Shown one piece after another: positions 28,340 to 42,500 of a DNA stretch of 64,000 nucleotides. The DNA comes from Streptococcus iniae. GTDB lineage: Bacteria; Bacillota; Bacilli; Lactobacillales; Streptococcaceae. The position numbers were made by a program, and so were the translations under genes. A model generated the notes under the pieces. The model saw only the letters and a program-made list of their open reading frames with translations, was not told where the DNA came from and searched no databases. The stretch covers positions 1,082,001 to 1,146,000 of the forward strand of contig NZ_CP132230.1 in the NCBI RefSeq assembly GCF_030732225.1, read 5' to 3'. The stretch's first letter is position 1, and every line of letters starts with the position of its first letter.

Positions 28340-29311
28340 ATGATTCAACGATATGCTGATAAGCAAATCAAACTGTTTTCACTCACTTCTAATCCTGCCA
28401 TTGCAGAGAAAATCTCTCAAGCTGCTGGTATTCCACTTGGAAAATTGTCATCACGTAAATTTTCTGATGGCGAAATTATGATTAATATTGAAGAAACAGT
28501 CCGTGGAGATGATATCTACATTATTCAATCAACAAGTTTCCCTGTAAATGATAATCTTTGGGAATTGTTGATTATGATTGATGCTTGTAAACGAGCAAGT
28601 GCTAACACAGTTAACGTTGTTCTTCCATACTTTGGCTACTCACGTCAAGACCGAATTGCTAAGACACGTGAACCAATTACAGCAAAATTAGTAGCAAATA
28701 TGCTAACTAAGGCTGGTGTCGATCGTGTCCTTACCCTTGATTTGCATGCCGTTCAGGTGCAAGGTTTCTTTAATTTACCAGTTGATAATCTCTTTACTGT
28801 TCCCCTTTTTGCTGCAGAATATTGTAAAAAAGGAATTTCTGGTGAAGACACTGTTGTGGTTAGTCCAAAAAACTCTGGCATCAAACGTGCACGTAGTTTG
28901 GCAGAATATTTAGATTCTCCTATTGCTATTATTGATTATGCTCAAGATGATAGTGAGCGTGAAGAAGGTTATATCATTGGAGATGTAAAAGGAAAAAAAG
29001 CAATTATTATTGACGATATTTTAAACACAGGTAAAACCTTTGCTGAAGCAGCTAAAATTTTGGAACGTGGTGGCGCTACCGAGATTTATGCTGTTTCAAG
29101 CCATGGTCTGTTTGCTGGCGGTGCTGCAGAAATTTTAGAAGCTGCACCAATTAAAGAGATTTTAGTAACTGACTCTGTCTTAACTAAAAATAAAGTGCCA
29201 AGCAATGCCACATACCTATCAGCTAGCGAATTAATTGCAGAAGCTATCATCAGAATTCACGAAAGAAAACCACTCAGTCCACTTTTTAATTTCAGTGGTG
29301 ACGAGAAATAA
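28340..29311 (+). CDS. prs2: Ribose-phosphate pyrophosphokinase (second paralogue type)
   Basis: This enzyme makes PRPP from ribose-5-phosphate and ATP. The 323-residue protein starts at the ATG at 28340 ([15 protein letters not shown]) with AAGGAG upstream. [45 protein letters not shown] and the PRPP loop [13 protein letters not shown] are clear. The sequence is of the streptococcal Prs2 subtype ([27 protein letters not shown]), whose loop differs from the canonical Prs1 histidine/asparagine pattern. PRPP feeds xpt and other salvage enzymes in this window. It ends 3 bp before iscS. Confidence 0.92.
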   Translation: MIQRYADKQIKLFSLTSNPAIAEKISQAAGIPLGKLSSRKFSDGEIMINIEETVRGDDIYIIQSTSFPVNDNLWELLIMIDACKRASANTVNVVLPYFGYSRQDRIAKTREPITAKLVANMLTKAGVDRVLTLDLHAVQVQGFFNLPVDNLFTVPLFAAEYCKKGISGEDTVVVSPKNSGIKRARSLAEYLDSPIAIIDYAQDDSEREEGYIIGDVKGKKAIIIDDILNTGKTFAEAAKILERGGATEIYAVSSHGLFAGGAAEILEAAPIKEILVTDSVLTKNKVPSNATYLSASELIAEAIIRIHERKPLSPLFNFSGDEK

Positions 29312-29314
29312 AAC

Positions 29315-30430
29315 ATGATATATTTTGATAATGCTGCCACTACTCCATTATTACCGTCTGTTATAGAAGCTATGACAGAAAGTATGCAAGGTCAGTTTGG
29401 TAATCCATCTAGTATTCATAGTTATGGAAGAGCCGCAAATAAGACATTGAGAGATTGTAGGCAAAGTATTGCTCAATTACTAGGTGTCGAAAGTCGAAAC
29501 ATCATTTTCACCTCCGGAGGAACTGAGAGTAATAATACAGCAATCAAGGGTTATGCCCTTGCAAATCAGTCTAAAGGAAAACACCTGATCACAACAAGTA
29601 TCGAGCATCACTCTGTTCTACATACTATGGCATATCTTGAGGAACGGTTTGGTTTTGAAGTGACTTATATTAAACCTCAAAACAGACACATTACTGCTCA
29701 GCAAATCAAGGATGCTTTGCGCGAAGATACCATTTTGGTTAGTGTTATGGCAGCAAATAATGAAACAGGCGATTTATTACCCATTTCTGAAATTGGACAA
29801 GCCCTTAAAGATCATCAAGCTGTTTTTCATGTCGATGCTGTTCAAACTATGGGGAAAATTGAAATTTCTCCTATAACTGCAAAAATTGATTTGTTATCAG
29901 CTTCAGCACATAAGTTTCATGGTCCCAAAGGTGTCGGCTTTCTCTATGCAAATCCCCTGCACTTTGATTCACTTCTTCATGGGGGGGATCAAGAAGAAAA
30001 AAGGCGTGCTAGCACTGAAAACATGATTGGTATTGTTGGTATGACTAAAGCCCTTGAAGTTGCCTATGAAATGAAATCCCAACACTGGCAAACTGTGACA
30101 AACTTAAAAGAAAGTTTTTTAAATCACTTGTCTGGTATTGACTTTTATTTGACTAAGAATGAAGAATCCTTGCCTCATATTCTTAATATCGGCTTCCCAA
30201 ACTGTGACAATGCAACATTGCTCACTCGTTTAGACCTTGAAGGTTTTGCTATCTCAACTGGTTCAGCTTGTACAGCCGGAAATGTTCAGCCTAGTCATGT
30301 TTTAGAAAATTACTATGGGAAAACTGCTCCTGCATTAAAAGAATCCATTCGCGTGTCTTTTTCTGAACTCAATCATTTAGATGACGTTCAATTATTAACA
30401 AAACACTTAAAAACAATCATTGGAGGATAA
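29315..30430 (+). CDS. Cysteine desulfurase (IscS/NifS family)
   Basis: A 371-residue PLP enzyme that removes sulfur from cysteine for tRNA thiolation or other acceptors. It has YFDNAATTPL at the N-terminus, SAHKFHGPKG with PLP lysine K200, and the active-site Cys in STGSACTAGN near 316. The loop around this Cys is of the IscS/NifS (class I) type, not SufS. It has no separate ribosome binding site and begins 3 bp after prs, so it is probably translationally coupled. DUF1831 follows immediately. Confidence 0.9.
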   Translation: MIYFDNAATTPLLPSVIEAMTESMQGQFGNPSSIHSYGRAANKTLRDCRQSIAQLLGVESRNIIFTSGGTESNNTAIKGYALANQSKGKHLITTSIEHHSVLHTMAYLEERFGFEVTYIKPQNRHITAQQIKDALREDTILVSVMAANNETGDLLPISEIGQALKDHQAVFHVDAVQTMGKIEISPITAKIDLLSASAHKFHGPKGVGFLYANPLHFDSLLHGGDQEEKRRASTENMIGIVGMTKALEVAYEMKSQHWQTVTNLKESFLNHLSGIDFYLTKNEESLPHILNIGFPNCDNATLLTRLDLEGFAISTGSACTAGNVQPSHVLENYYGKTAPALKESIRVSFSELNHLDDVQLLTKHLKTIIGG

Positions 30431-30431
30431 G

Positions 30432-30779
30432 ATGGCTTTTGAAAAAGAAATTGCCCTAAAAGACTGTCGCTATCGCTACGCGATTAGCTCAGACATCAAA
30501 AAATACACTTTAAGAGATACAACCTTTTTTCAAACTAAACCTGGTCATTATGAATTAACAAGGCTTTTAGAAGAAGTTCCAAACTCTGGTCAGGGGTTTC
30601 CTCTAAAAATTACAATCAATAAAGATTTGACTTCTTTTAAACTAGCTATTACTGATATGTCTGGATTACGACTTGTTAATATCTTTAAATCAGAGCAAAC
30701 TAAAATATTACAGGACAAATTTTATTTTTTAATGGATAGTTTAGTAGAACGTGGTATTTTCACAAAAGAAGAGCTCTAA
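30432..30779 (+). CDS. DUF1831-family protein
   Basis: A 115-residue cytosolic protein of the DUF1831 family, usually found beside cysteine desulfurase genes in lactic acid bacteria (recalled). The start is the ATG at 30432 with GGAGG five bases before; an ATG four codons earlier would lie on the ribosome binding site. YELTRLLEEVPNSGQGFPLKI is the recognisable core. No catalytic motif is seen. Function unknown; a link to sulfur transfer is only suggested by position. Confidence 0.8.
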   Translation: MAFEKEIALKDCRYRYAISSDIKKYTLRDTTFFQTKPGHYELTRLLEEVPNSGQGFPLKITINKDLTSFKLAITDMSGLRLVNIFKSEQTKILQDKFYFLMDSLVERGIFTKEEL

Positions 30780-30788
30780 TCCAATCAG

Positions 30789-30817
30789 TTGAGCTACTCT
30801 ACCAAAATAGGTATAAT
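30789..30817 (+). promoter_or_regulatory. Promoter of the DUF4649 gene
   Basis: TTGAGC, 17 bp, TATAAT, 31 bp before the start codon. Confidence 0.6.
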
Positions 30818-30847
30818 AAGTATATTAATCTATTATGGAGGTAAGAT

Positions 30848-31060
30848 ATGATTGAGATTACTTATTACAACGAAAGTAAACAAGAAAAAATCATTACTTA
30901 TGATGATATGGAAGCTTTAGAAAGAGCCCAACATTCTTGTAATATCTTGATAGCTGATTATCTAAAGGTTAAAAAACTTCTTGTAAATGGAAAAGAATTA
31001 GATTATAAGGGAAATTTTGGTGACCTCTACTTCTACTTAAGCCAAGAAAATAAGCATTAA
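30848..31060 (+). CDS. Small conserved protein (DUF4649 family)
   Basis: A 70-residue acidic-and-basic mixed protein, MIEITYYNESKQEKIITYDD to the C-terminus, of the DUF4649 type seen in streptococci. GGAGG precedes the ATG. It has its own promoter and terminator. No motif suggests an activity. Confidence 0.75.
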   Translation: MIEITYYNESKQEKIITYDDMEALERAQHSCNILIADYLKVKKLLVNGKELDYKGNFGDLYFYLSQENKH

Positions 31061-31070
31061 TCCAAGTGAT

Positions 31071-31112
31071 GTTATTATTAGAGACCCTACTTTAATGATA
31101 ACGTCTTTTTTT
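31071..31112 (+). terminator. Terminator upstream of rex
   Basis: GTTATTATTA pairs with TAATGATAAC (one mismatch), followed by GTC and seven T. Confidence 0.6.
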
Positions 31113-31149
31113 ATTCAATTTCTCATTTTAATGGAATATTTTTGTTTAG

Positions 31150-31167
31150 CTGTTGCATAATTCACAA
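31150..31167. promoter_or_regulatory. Candidate Rex operator at the rex promoter
   Basis: CTGTTGCATAATTCACAA keeps one perfect half-site (TTCACAA) and 13 of 18 positions of the Rex consensus TTGTGAAATATTTCACAA. It overlaps the -35, as expected for NADH-sensitive autoregulation. Confidence 0.55.
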
Positions 31168-31182
31168 ACTTTTTGTTACAAT
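31153..31182 (+). promoter_or_regulatory. rex promoter
   Basis: TTGCAT, 18 bp, TACAAT, about 50 bp before the GTG start. Confidence 0.55.
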
Positions 31183-31234
31183 AGAGATAGAAATAAGACA
31201 GAAATTAATTAACATTAAAAAAGGAGTAACTATT

Positions 31235-31879
31235 GTGGTTATTGATAAATCTATTCCAAAAGCAACCGCTAAACGACTATCACTTTACTATCGTATTTTT
31301 AAAAGATTTCATGCCGATCAAGTTGAGAAAGCTAGCTCAAAACAAATTGCAGATGCAATGGGCATTGATTCTGCCACTGTTCGTCGAGACTTTTCTTACT
31401 TCGGTGAGCTTGGACGACGTGGTTTTGGATATGATGTGACTAAATTGATGAACTTTTTTGCTGACTTACTAAATGACCATTCAACAACTAATGTTTTGTT
31501 GGTTGGTTGTGGTAATATTGGTCGTGCCTTACTACACTACCGCTTCCATGACCGTAATAAGATGCAAATAGCAATGGCTTTTGATGTCGATGATAATGAT
31601 ATTGTAGGCACAAAAACAAGTGATGGTATCCCAGTTTATGGCATTTCAAGCATTAAGGAGCATGTCCAAGAAAGTGATATTGAAACTGCTATTTTAACTG
31701 TTCCCAGTATCTATGCACAAGAAGTTGCTGACCAATTAGTTGAAGCAGGAATCAAAGGGATCCTAAGTTTTGCTCCCTTTCATTTGCAAGTCCCTAAAGG
31801 GGTAATTGTTCAATACGTTGACCTAACAAGCGAACTACAAACCCTTCTTTACTTTATGAATCATAATAATAATTTCTAG
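31235..31879 (+). CDS. rex: Redox-sensing transcriptional repressor Rex
   Basis: Rex binds DNA when NADH/NAD+ is low and releases on NADH binding, controlling fermentation and NADH-recycling genes. I start it at the GTG at 31235 ([15 protein letters not shown], 214 residues), 8 bases after AAGGAG; more upstream codons fall on the promoter. The winged-helix DNA-binding domain covers about 1-80 with [19 protein letters not shown]. The Rossmann motif [12 protein letters not shown] lies near 88-99 and the domain-swapped helix is at the C-terminus. Likely targets such as ldh and nox are in this window, though I see no clear Rex box at either. Confidence 0.94.
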   Translation: MVIDKSIPKATAKRLSLYYRIFKRFHADQVEKASSKQIADAMGIDSATVRRDFSYFGELGRRGFGYDVTKLMNFFADLLNDHSTTNVLLVGCGNIGRALLHYRFHDRNKMQIAMAFDVDDNDIVGTKTSDGIPVYGISSIKEHVQESDIETAILTVPSIYAQEVADQLVEAGIKGILSFAPFHLQVPKGVIVQYVDLTSELQTLLYFMNHNNNF

Positions 31880-31887
31880 GAGTTTTA

Positions 31888-32589
31888 ATGCCTAAACCAA
31901 TCATCGGAATTAGCGCAAACCAGCGTTTAAATAGAACACTTGATGACCTGCCTTGGACATATGCGCCAGCAGGTTTTTCAGAAGCCGTCATAAAATCAGG
32001 TGGTATTCCTCTTTTATTGCCAATTGGTGATCAAGAGGCTGCACAGACTTATGTCTCTAACATTGATAAATTAATTCTTATAGGTGGTCAAAATGTTGAC
32101 CCTAAATATTATAATGAAGACAAAAATGCCTTTGATGATGACTTCTTTCTTGAAAGAGATGAATATGAAATCGAACTGATCAAAGAAGCTATTAAACAAA
32201 GAAAGCCTATTTTAGGAATTTGTCGAGGCATGCAATTAATGAATGTATTTCTAGGTGGCAGTCTTCATCAAAATATTTCAGGTCATTGGCAAGAGACACC
32301 ATCTGATACAACTTGTCATGATATCACTATTGAAGAAACATCATTTCTTAATGATATTTTTGGATCGCAAGCAGCAATAAATTCCTTGCACCATCAATGT
32401 ATCAAGGATTTAGCTCCTGATCTCTCTGTTATTGCTAGAGATCCAAGAGATGAAACCATCGAAGCTGTGATTTCTAATAATTCTGAAATCGGTTTTATTG
32501 GCTTACAATGGCATCCCGAACTTTTACAAAATGCTCGAAGCCAAGATGCTGAAATATTTAACTATTTCATTCAATCCTATACTCTTTAA
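31888..32589 (+). CDS. Class I glutamine amidotransferase-like peptidase (PuuD family)
   Basis: A 233-residue gamma-glutamyl hydrolase of the PuuD/peptidase C26 group. The nucleophile C112 is in [12 protein letters not shown], and the His-Glu pair is in LQWHPEL near 217. [10 protein letters not shown] is the conserved substrate-site segment. The family hydrolyses gamma-glutamyl amides such as gamma-glutamyl-GABA; the substrate here is unknown. It follows rex by 8 bp and ends 4 bp inside the converging radC gene. Confidence 0.88.
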   Translation: MPKPIIGISANQRLNRTLDDLPWTYAPAGFSEAVIKSGGIPLLLPIGDQEAAQTYVSNIDKLILIGGQNVDPKYYNEDKNAFDDDFFLERDEYEIELIKEAIKQRKPILGICRGMQLMNVFLGGSLHQNISGHWQETPSDTTCHDITIEETSFLNDIFGSQAAINSLHHQCIKDLAPDLSVIARDPRDETIEAVISNNSEIGFIGLQWHPELLQNARSQDAEIFNYFIQSYTL

Positions 32590-33266
32590 AAAAGATTGGA
32601 TTTTTCTCTAAAACTATAATACCCTTCTTTACTAACAATGATGTGATCTAGGCATGCAATTCCAATATGATCACATGATTGTTTTATTTTATCTGTAAAA
32701 TGGTAATCATTTTCACTTGGTTCTGTTGAACCTGAGGGATGGTTATGAACTATAATGAGACTTGTAGCCATATTTTTACAAGCATAGTGTAGAATTTCTC
32801 TTGGTTCAGCAATTGAGCGTCTAACACTGCCGATAAAAATTGTTTTTTCTTCAATAATTCTATTTTGAGTATCTAAATATAGGGCGACTAGATGCTCCTG
32901 CTTTTTATCCCCTAATTCGTGCATCATTAGTTTGGCTATTTGATGGCTAGAAAGTATCTGATTTTCTATTCCTTGTTTTTCAGCCTGGATTCGGTTTGAA
33001 AGTTCAAGCATTGCTTTAATTTCAATGGATTTTACCTTTCCAATACCAGATAACTGTTGCAACTCCTGAAGTGACATCTGCTTTAAATCTGATAATCTAT
33101 CAAGCGAAGACAATAAATAAGCAGATAGCTCCATCACATGTTTTTCTTTATTGCCTGTTCGTAGTAAGATGGCTAGGAGTTCCTGATTGCTTAATGTCTC
33201 TACGCCATATCTGACCAATCTCTCACGTGGTAGCAAGGTTTCGTGTTCTAATTTAATACTGTACAT
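32586..33266 (-). CDS. radC: RadC-family JAMM/MPN+ protein
   Basis: A 226-residue protein with an N-terminal helix-hairpin-helix ([17 protein letters not shown], about 66-82) and a C-terminal JAMM domain. The zinc ligands are visible in [22 protein letters not shown]. The name RadC is historical and a repair role is not supported; JAMM activity is inferred. It ends convergently with the amidotransferase gene. Confidence 0.9.
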   Translation of the reverse strand: MYSIKLEHETLLPRERLVRYGVETLSNQELLAILLRTGNKEKHVMELSAYLLSSLDRLSDLKQMSLQELQQLSGIGKVKSIEIKAMLELSNRIQAEKQGIENQILSSHQIAKLMMHELGDKKQEHLVALYLDTQNRIIEEKTIFIGSVRRSIAEPREILHYACKNMATSLIIVHNHPSGSTEPSENDYHFTDKIKQSCDHIGIACLDHIIVSKEGYYSFREKSNLF

Positions 33267-33299
33267 AAAATGCCCTCCACTATTTTATTCGAAAAAAAA

Positions 33300-33328
33300 G
33301 CAAATTTCCTAAGAAATTTGCTTTTTTT
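33300..33328 (-). terminator. Terminator of the AI-2E permease gene, overlapping its stop codon
   Basis: On the minus strand GCAAATTTC, loop TTAG, GAAATTTGC then TTTTTTTT. The stop codon TAG lies in the loop. Confidence 0.75.
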
Positions 33329-34433
33329 CAATTGCTTGACGTTTTGCGATATCGTCTTTTAACATCTGATATAAAGTTGCTGCTAGTGGCACTGAAATAA
33401 TCATACCAACAATACCTTTTAAAGAAGCTCCAATTGTAATAGCTAACAAAACCCACATTGCTGGTAAGCCAATTGAGCCACCTACAACTCTAGGATAAAT
33501 TAAATTACCTTCAAATTGCTGTAAAACAACAATAAAAATGACAAATAAAACAGCTTGTGAAAAGGACTGAGTCATGATTAAAACAAAACCAACAGTAACC
33601 CCAATATAAGCGCCAACTACAGGTATTAAAGCGGTAAATGCTACTAATATGCTAATAGTAGCTGCAAAAGGAAATTGAAATATCAACATTCCTATTACAG
33701 TTAGTGTTCCTAAAATAGCTGCTTCAATGGTCTGGCTAACAAAAAATCCTCTGAAACGATGATGTAAAATACCAGTGACATAGTGAATACCATGAGCATA
33801 CTTTCCAGCGTAGGTATCGATTAGCGTATTTGTTTGACGTCCCAATTGTTCTTTATTTCCTAAAACATAAAGGGAGAAGACAAAGCTAACAAAAACATTA
33901 ATAATAGCTGATGCAATGGCTGATACTGACGTTAGAATATTCGTTAATATTGCTAAAAACTTTTGTAGGAGTTGTTGACTATAGCCAGAAATAGTCTCCG
34001 TAATTTTAGCATCTCCACCAATATAATCCATCCATTTGTTCAAGAGTTGATTGTCATTTAAATCTTTAATCACTTTTTTTATGGAAGAGGTATCAAAAGT
34101 CAGTAGTTTACTAATACTTGAAATTAAATCTGGAATAACAATCGAAATGATCCAAAAAAATAAGGCAAAAAAGGTTAGATAAGCTAAAACCATCGAAATA
34201 CCTCGTTTTAATTGAAAATGATGCTCAGGTTTGAAAAAATGCGATAACAGATTTTCATAAGCTCCCATGACAATATTAACAATATAAGCTAGTGCTGCTC
34301 CATACAAAAAAGGAAGGCTTGTTTTATAAACACTATCAATAATATCAGTTCCAGCTTGCCAGTTGGCTTGAATAGCATAGCAAGCAATAAAGGCAATAAT
34401 AAGGTAAATCACTTGTTTTTTCTCGAATTTCAT
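33309..34433 (-). CDS. AI-2E (PerM/YdbI) family membrane protein
   Basis: A 374-residue multi-pass membrane protein of the AI-2 exporter-like family, with about eight hydrophobic segments and the family motifs NIVMGAYEN near 57-65, YIGVTVGF, and VGGSIGLPAMWVLLAITIGASLKGIVGM near the end. Some members exchange sodium for protons or export AI-2; the role here is unknown. It is monocistronic. Confidence 0.85.
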   Translation of the reverse strand: MKFEKKQVIYLIIAFIACYAIQANWQAGTDIIDSVYKTSLPFLYGAALAYIVNIVMGAYENLLSHFFKPEHHFQLKRGISMVLAYLTFFALFFWIISIVIPDLISSISKLLTFDTSSIKKVIKDLNDNQLLNKWMDYIGGDAKITETISGYSQQLLQKFLAILTNILTSVSAIASAIINVFVSFVFSLYVLGNKEQLGRQTNTLIDTYAGKYAHGIHYVTGILHHRFRGFFVSQTIEAAILGTLTVIGMLIFQFPFAATISILVAFTALIPVVGAYIGVTVGFVLIMTQSFSQAVLFVIFIVVLQQFEGNLIYPRVVGGSIGLPAMWVLLAITIGASLKGIVGMIISVPLAATLYQMLKDDIAKRQAIEKKQIS

Positions 34434-34492
34434 ATAAACTCCTTTCTCCTATTATACACTATAAGTTCTACTTTAAGCTAATTTATTCGATT

Positions 34493-34515
34493 AAAAAAGG
34501 GCTACTAAAAGCCCT
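34493..34515 (-). terminator. Terminator of the first beta-glucosidase gene
   Basis: The minus strand reads AGGGCT, loop TTTAGT, AGCCCTTTTTT. Confidence 0.8.
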
Positions 34516-34535
34516 AAATCTTAATGCTGTCTGAG

Positions 34536-35990
<1,455 letters not shown>

Positions 35991-36004
35991 TTAAGAAATG
36001 ATAG

Positions 36005-36079
36005 TAAGCACACAACTAAGGAAAGGGCGCTAGAGGGAATTGACTTCAATTATTACTGTCTGTTCTAAAGGTGTGCTTA
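36005..36079 (-). other. Spaced inverted repeat upstream of the first GH1 gene
   Basis: TAAGCACAC at 36005-36013 and GTGTGCTTA at 36071-36079 would form a 9-bp stem with a 57-nt loop in the GH1 leader. It could also be two regulator half-sites. No RAT sequence is seen here. Confidence 0.35.
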
Positions 36080-36113
36080 AAAAAGTGTCGAGCTGATGTG
36101 GGCTTTGGTAATG

Positions 36114-36713
36114 TTAAAAATGATAGCTCTTGAAGTTATTAGTTGGTTGCACTAATTTTTTTAAAGTAAATTGGCCTGCATCATAATCAAATTCACAAAT
36201 AGAACAGTTGGTGAAGAAAACACCTGGTGGAAATGTAATGCCTAATTCTAGACATAAGCCCCACATGGCCGCGCCATGACTAACCATCAAGATAACCCCG
36301 TCTTCTTTTTCCTTCACAACTTGTTTTTGCATTTCAACTTTAAGGCGTTTGCCTACTTGACGAATGTCTTCACCACCATAGGGAACCAATAAATCTTCAA
36401 AAGAGCTAGCACCCTCTCGATGTTTTGGTAGTAAATACTCGGGTTGAGCTTCAAAAGTACCAAAATTCATTTCCTTCAAACCTTTAAGCTGATAAACATT
36501 TTGGTCTACAATTAGTTTTGCCGTATCAGTTGCTCGCTCCTGAGTTGACGAATAAACCTTATCAAAAACAATATCTTCTTGTTCAAAATATGTTTTTGCA
36601 AGTAAGGCTTCTTTAATGCCAACTTCTGTTAAAGGTGAATCGCAGGCCCCTTGAACACGTCCTTGAGTATTAAAGAGAGTTTGCCCATGTCGCATCAGAT
36701 AAAGTTTAGTCAT
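36114..36713 (-). CDS. Histidine phosphatase family protein (phosphoglycerate mutase-like)
   Basis: A 199-residue enzyme with the catalytic LMRHGQTLFN (His at 9), a second Arg in YSSTQERATDTA and the late His in LMVSHGAAMWG. The length and loops fit the broad-specificity phosphatase branch, not glycolytic mutase. It lies between the two GH1 genes, which suggests a sugar phosphate substrate (inference). Confidence 0.85.
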   Translation of the reverse strand: MTKLYLMRHGQTLFNTQGRVQGACDSPLTEVGIKEALLAKTYFEQEDIVFDKVYSSTQERATDTAKLIVDQNVYQLKGLKEMNFGTFEAQPEYLLPKHREGASSFEDLLVPYGGEDIRQVGKRLKVEMQKQVVKEKEDGVILMVSHGAAMWGLCLELGITFPPGVFFTNCSICEFDYDAGQFTLKKLVQPTNNFKSYHF

Positions 36714-36824
36714 TGTTAGTTACTCTTTCATTTTGTTATTTCCTATATGACCAAGAAAGAAATCACCCACGTCATTAACAATCATTGTTATGGCCATTAC
36801 ATATCATACTATTCCTTTTAAATC

Positions 36825-37442
36825 CTAGCTGAGATAAGGTTTTAAAAGTTGTGATAATTTGTCATAACCTAATACATTGAGGTGTAAGCCATCTTTGGTG
36901 TAATAATCATTTAAGGCATTTCTGTCATTTTTTAGGTGATTTGCAATTGGAATAAAAGTTATTCCAGGGATTGCTTCTAATTCACTATTAAGTTGGTCGA
37001 TGGCATCATTTGACCGGACCTTGACAGTTTTGGAAAACATTTCTAAATCAGAAACCGGTAAAACCGAAATAAGATTTACCTCAGCATAGATATTATCAAT
37101 CTTTAGTTTTGAAACGATATCAATCACTTTTTCTTTAATATCAGAAATGGAATGCCCAAGACCTAAATCATTTGTTCCGATTAATAAAAAAATTCGTTTA
37201 GCTTCTAAGTGGTAAAGATAATCTTCAAGGTGTTTTTCCAAGAAATAAGTATCAATTCCCGCAATTCCACGATTGTAGATTGTCTCATTGCGCCCAAAAT
37301 ATTTTTTAAGAGGGTAAAATTCAATAATGGAATCGCCAACAAAAATTGTGGCATCCTTATCAATATTTTGATTCCCTTTTTGATAGACTTGCAAGCGATT
37401 ATTTTGATAATTTAAGAGTTCTTCTGTTACAACTTCAAGCAT
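36825..37442 (-). CDS. SGNH/GDSL-type hydrolase
   Basis: A 205-residue intracellular esterase of the SGNH fold. The nucleophile S38 is in FVGDSIIEFYPL, block III is LIGTNDLG near 107-114, and the catalytic Asp/His pair is in DGLHLN near 184-189. It lacks a signal peptide. Relatives act as acyl-esterases or carbohydrate deacetylases. In the beta-glucoside island it could remove acetyl or acyl groups from imported glucosides (inference). Confidence 0.85.
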   Translation of the reverse strand: MLEVVTEELLNYQNNRLQVYQKGNQNIDKDATIFVGDSIIEFYPLKKYFGRNETIYNRGIAGIDTYFLEKHLEDYLYHLEAKRIFLLIGTNDLGLGHSISDIKEKVIDIVSKLKIDNIYAEVNLISVLPVSDLEMFSKTVKVRSNDAIDQLNSELEAIPGITFIPIANHLKNDRNALNDYYTKDGLHLNVLGYDKLSQLLKPYLS

Positions 37443-37522
37443 TTTTTGTCCTCGTTCTTTCTCAATAATTAGTATACCAAAAAGTCTTCAGACAAACAGG
37501 ATTAATATATGATAATGTCGCT

Positions 37523-39052
<1,530 letters not shown>

Positions 39053-39217
39053 TTAAACATGTATTTCTTGTTCAATGATATGTATATATGATACTATCCT
39101 ATGACATTGATCAAAACTGCCATTTCATAACTATTCAATTTTAGCCAATCCTCCAACCTTAACATCTCAATTGATAATTTTATCTAATGAAATATATGAA
39201 TGCTTATCGTTTTTCTT

Positions 39218-39245
39218 TTGCAATAATCTGTTATAATACTATTAT
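39218..39245 (+). promoter_or_regulatory. Promoter of the AraC-type regulator
   Basis: TTGCAA, 16 bp, TATTAT, with an alternative TATAAT -10 at 39232-39237. The rest of the 258-bp divergent intergenic region (39011-39268) is AT-rich and holds the presumed regulator sites, but no repeat is convincing. Confidence 0.4.
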
Positions 39246-39268
39246 ATGAATCTAAAAGGAATAAGCTC

Positions 39269-40201
39269 ATGGTAAAAAACAGACAAACTATCCCTAAACT
39301 TTCGATGACTGAACAGAAACATCTTTTACCTTATAACTATTTTCAAACCCGTGTTGAAAATGGCCGGCCTGATATTCTTTTTCATTGGCATCCTGAATTG
39401 GAAATTAATTATATCTATGAAGGTACAGCACGATACCATATTGATTATGATTTTTTTAATAGCCAGGCTGGTGATATCGTTTTAATTAGACCAAATGGCA
39501 TGCACTCAATACATCCAATAGCTAATCAAAAACACCTTATGGATACTTTTCAATTTCACTTAGAAATGATTGGTTCTACTATTATTGATCAGGTTAGTTT
39601 ACGTTATCTTCAACCATTGCAAAATAGTGATTACAAATTTGTCTATTGTATTAAACCTGATATGCCGGGATACTCTGATATTAAATCCTGCTTATTTACC
39701 ATTTTTAAACTCGCAAAAGAAGAAGGCAGACATTTTGAACTCCTTCTTAAATCAAAACTCCATGAATTTATTTATCTTCTTTTTTATTACCGCTATGTTC
39801 TTCGTAAAACGACAGATGATGTTTATCGAAAAAATGAAAAAATTAGGCAACTCATTGATTTTATCAACCACCATTATAATGAAAACCTGACAATTGAATT
39901 TTTAGCCGACTATATTGGTTATAGTAAAACCCATTTTATGTCTGTCTTTAAACAACATACTGGAAGCTCTTGTACTGAATTTCTGATTCAAGTAAGACTT
40001 AATAAAGCTTGTGAGTTATTAGCACATTCCACTAAACCTATTCTAGAAATTACTCATGATATTGGTTTTAATAACCTCTCTCATTTCAACAGGCAATTTA
40101 AACGGTATTTTTTTGTCACACCAAGTTACTATCGCAAACAGTATACTAAAACTAGAGAAAGCCAAAACCTGATTAATCCAGCAAAATCAGATCAAAAGTA
40201 A
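39269..40201 (+). CDS. AraC-family transcriptional regulator
   Basis: A 310-residue regulator with an N-terminal cupin-type ligand domain (FHWHPELEINYIYEG, about 37-51, and GDIVLIRPNGMHSI) and a C-terminal double helix-turn-helix: LTIEFLADYIGYSKTHFMSVFKQHTG, then ILEITHDIGFNNLSHFNRQFKRYF. It is divergent from the second GH1 gene and convergent with the EIIBCA gene, so it probably senses a sugar or its phosphate and activates GH1 expression. Confidence 0.9.
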   Translation: MVKNRQTIPKLSMTEQKHLLPYNYFQTRVENGRPDILFHWHPELEINYIYEGTARYHIDYDFFNSQAGDIVLIRPNGMHSIHPIANQKHLMDTFQFHLEMIGSTIIDQVSLRYLQPLQNSDYKFVYCIKPDMPGYSDIKSCLFTIFKLAKEEGRHFELLLKSKLHEFIYLLFYYRYVLRKTTDDVYRKNEKIRQLIDFINHHYNENLTIEFLADYIGYSKTHFMSVFKQHTGSSCTEFLIQVRLNKACELLAHSTKPILEITHDIGFNNLSHFNRQFKRYFFVTPSYYRKQYTKTRESQNLINPAKSDQK

Positions 40202-40212
40202 CTCTAAAAATG

Positions 40213-40275
40213 AAAAAGAGCTCCTTATAAAAACAGTATTCAAAGGTTTCACTGCTTTATATAAGGAGCTCTTTT
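40213..40275. terminator. Bidirectional terminator between the AraC gene and bglP
   Basis: AAAAGAGCTCCTTATA at 40214-40229 pairs with TATAAGGAGCTCTTTT at 40260-40275: 16-bp perfect arms and A/T tails on both strands. Confidence 0.9.
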
Positions 40276-40292
40276 CATGTGCGTTATTTTTC

Positions 40293-42266
<1,974 letters not shown>

Positions 42267-42317
42267 TCATGCCTTTCAGTATCTCAAATAGATGATTTGC
42301 TTTTCACTAGAAAATAG

Positions 42318-42389
42318 AAAAAACCTAAACAAATACCAAATAAAACTACAGCTGTGGCTACAGATTTATCTTGTATCTATTTAGGTTTT
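42318..42389 (-). terminator. Leader terminator antagonised by the RAT hairpin
   Basis: The minus strand has AAAACCTAAA early and TTTAGGTTTTTT late, giving a stem with a long loop. Its 5' arm overlaps the RAT by six bases, so formation of RAT prevents termination. Confidence 0.85.
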
Positions 42390-42411
42390 GCCTGCTTACC
42401 AGTAACAATCC
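42384..42411 (-). promoter_or_regulatory. RAT (ribonucleic antiterminator) for LicT
   Basis: The minus strand GGATTGTTACTGG, TAA, GCAGGCAAAACC matches the classical bgl/lic RAT sequence. It begins only about 13 bases after the -10. Confidence 0.92.
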
Positions 42412-42423
42412 TTTTGCTATGAC

Positions 42424-42429
42424 ATTATA
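42424..42429 (-). promoter_or_regulatory. bglP -10
   Basis: TATAAT on the minus strand, upstream of the RAT. The -35 is unclear and lies in the region of the cre. Confidence 0.55.
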
Positions 42430-42449
42430 TTAACAGAAAAATCCAACAA

Positions 42450-42464
42450 TTGCAAGCGCTTTTT
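42450..42464 (+). promoter_or_regulatory. cre at the bglP promoter
   Basis: TTGCAAGCGCTTTTT matches WTGNAANCGNWNNCW at 14 of 15 positions. It lies at or just upstream of the -35, consistent with CcpA repression in glucose. Confidence 0.7.
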
Positions 42465-42476
42465 TAGAAGTATAAG

Positions 42477-42500
42477 AAAAAAGCCGACTCTTGTCAGCTT
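42477..42500 (-). terminator. Terminator of licT
   Basis: The minus strand reads AAGCTGAC, loop AAGA, GTCGGCTTTTTT. The licT stop codon lies at its start. Confidence 0.8.
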
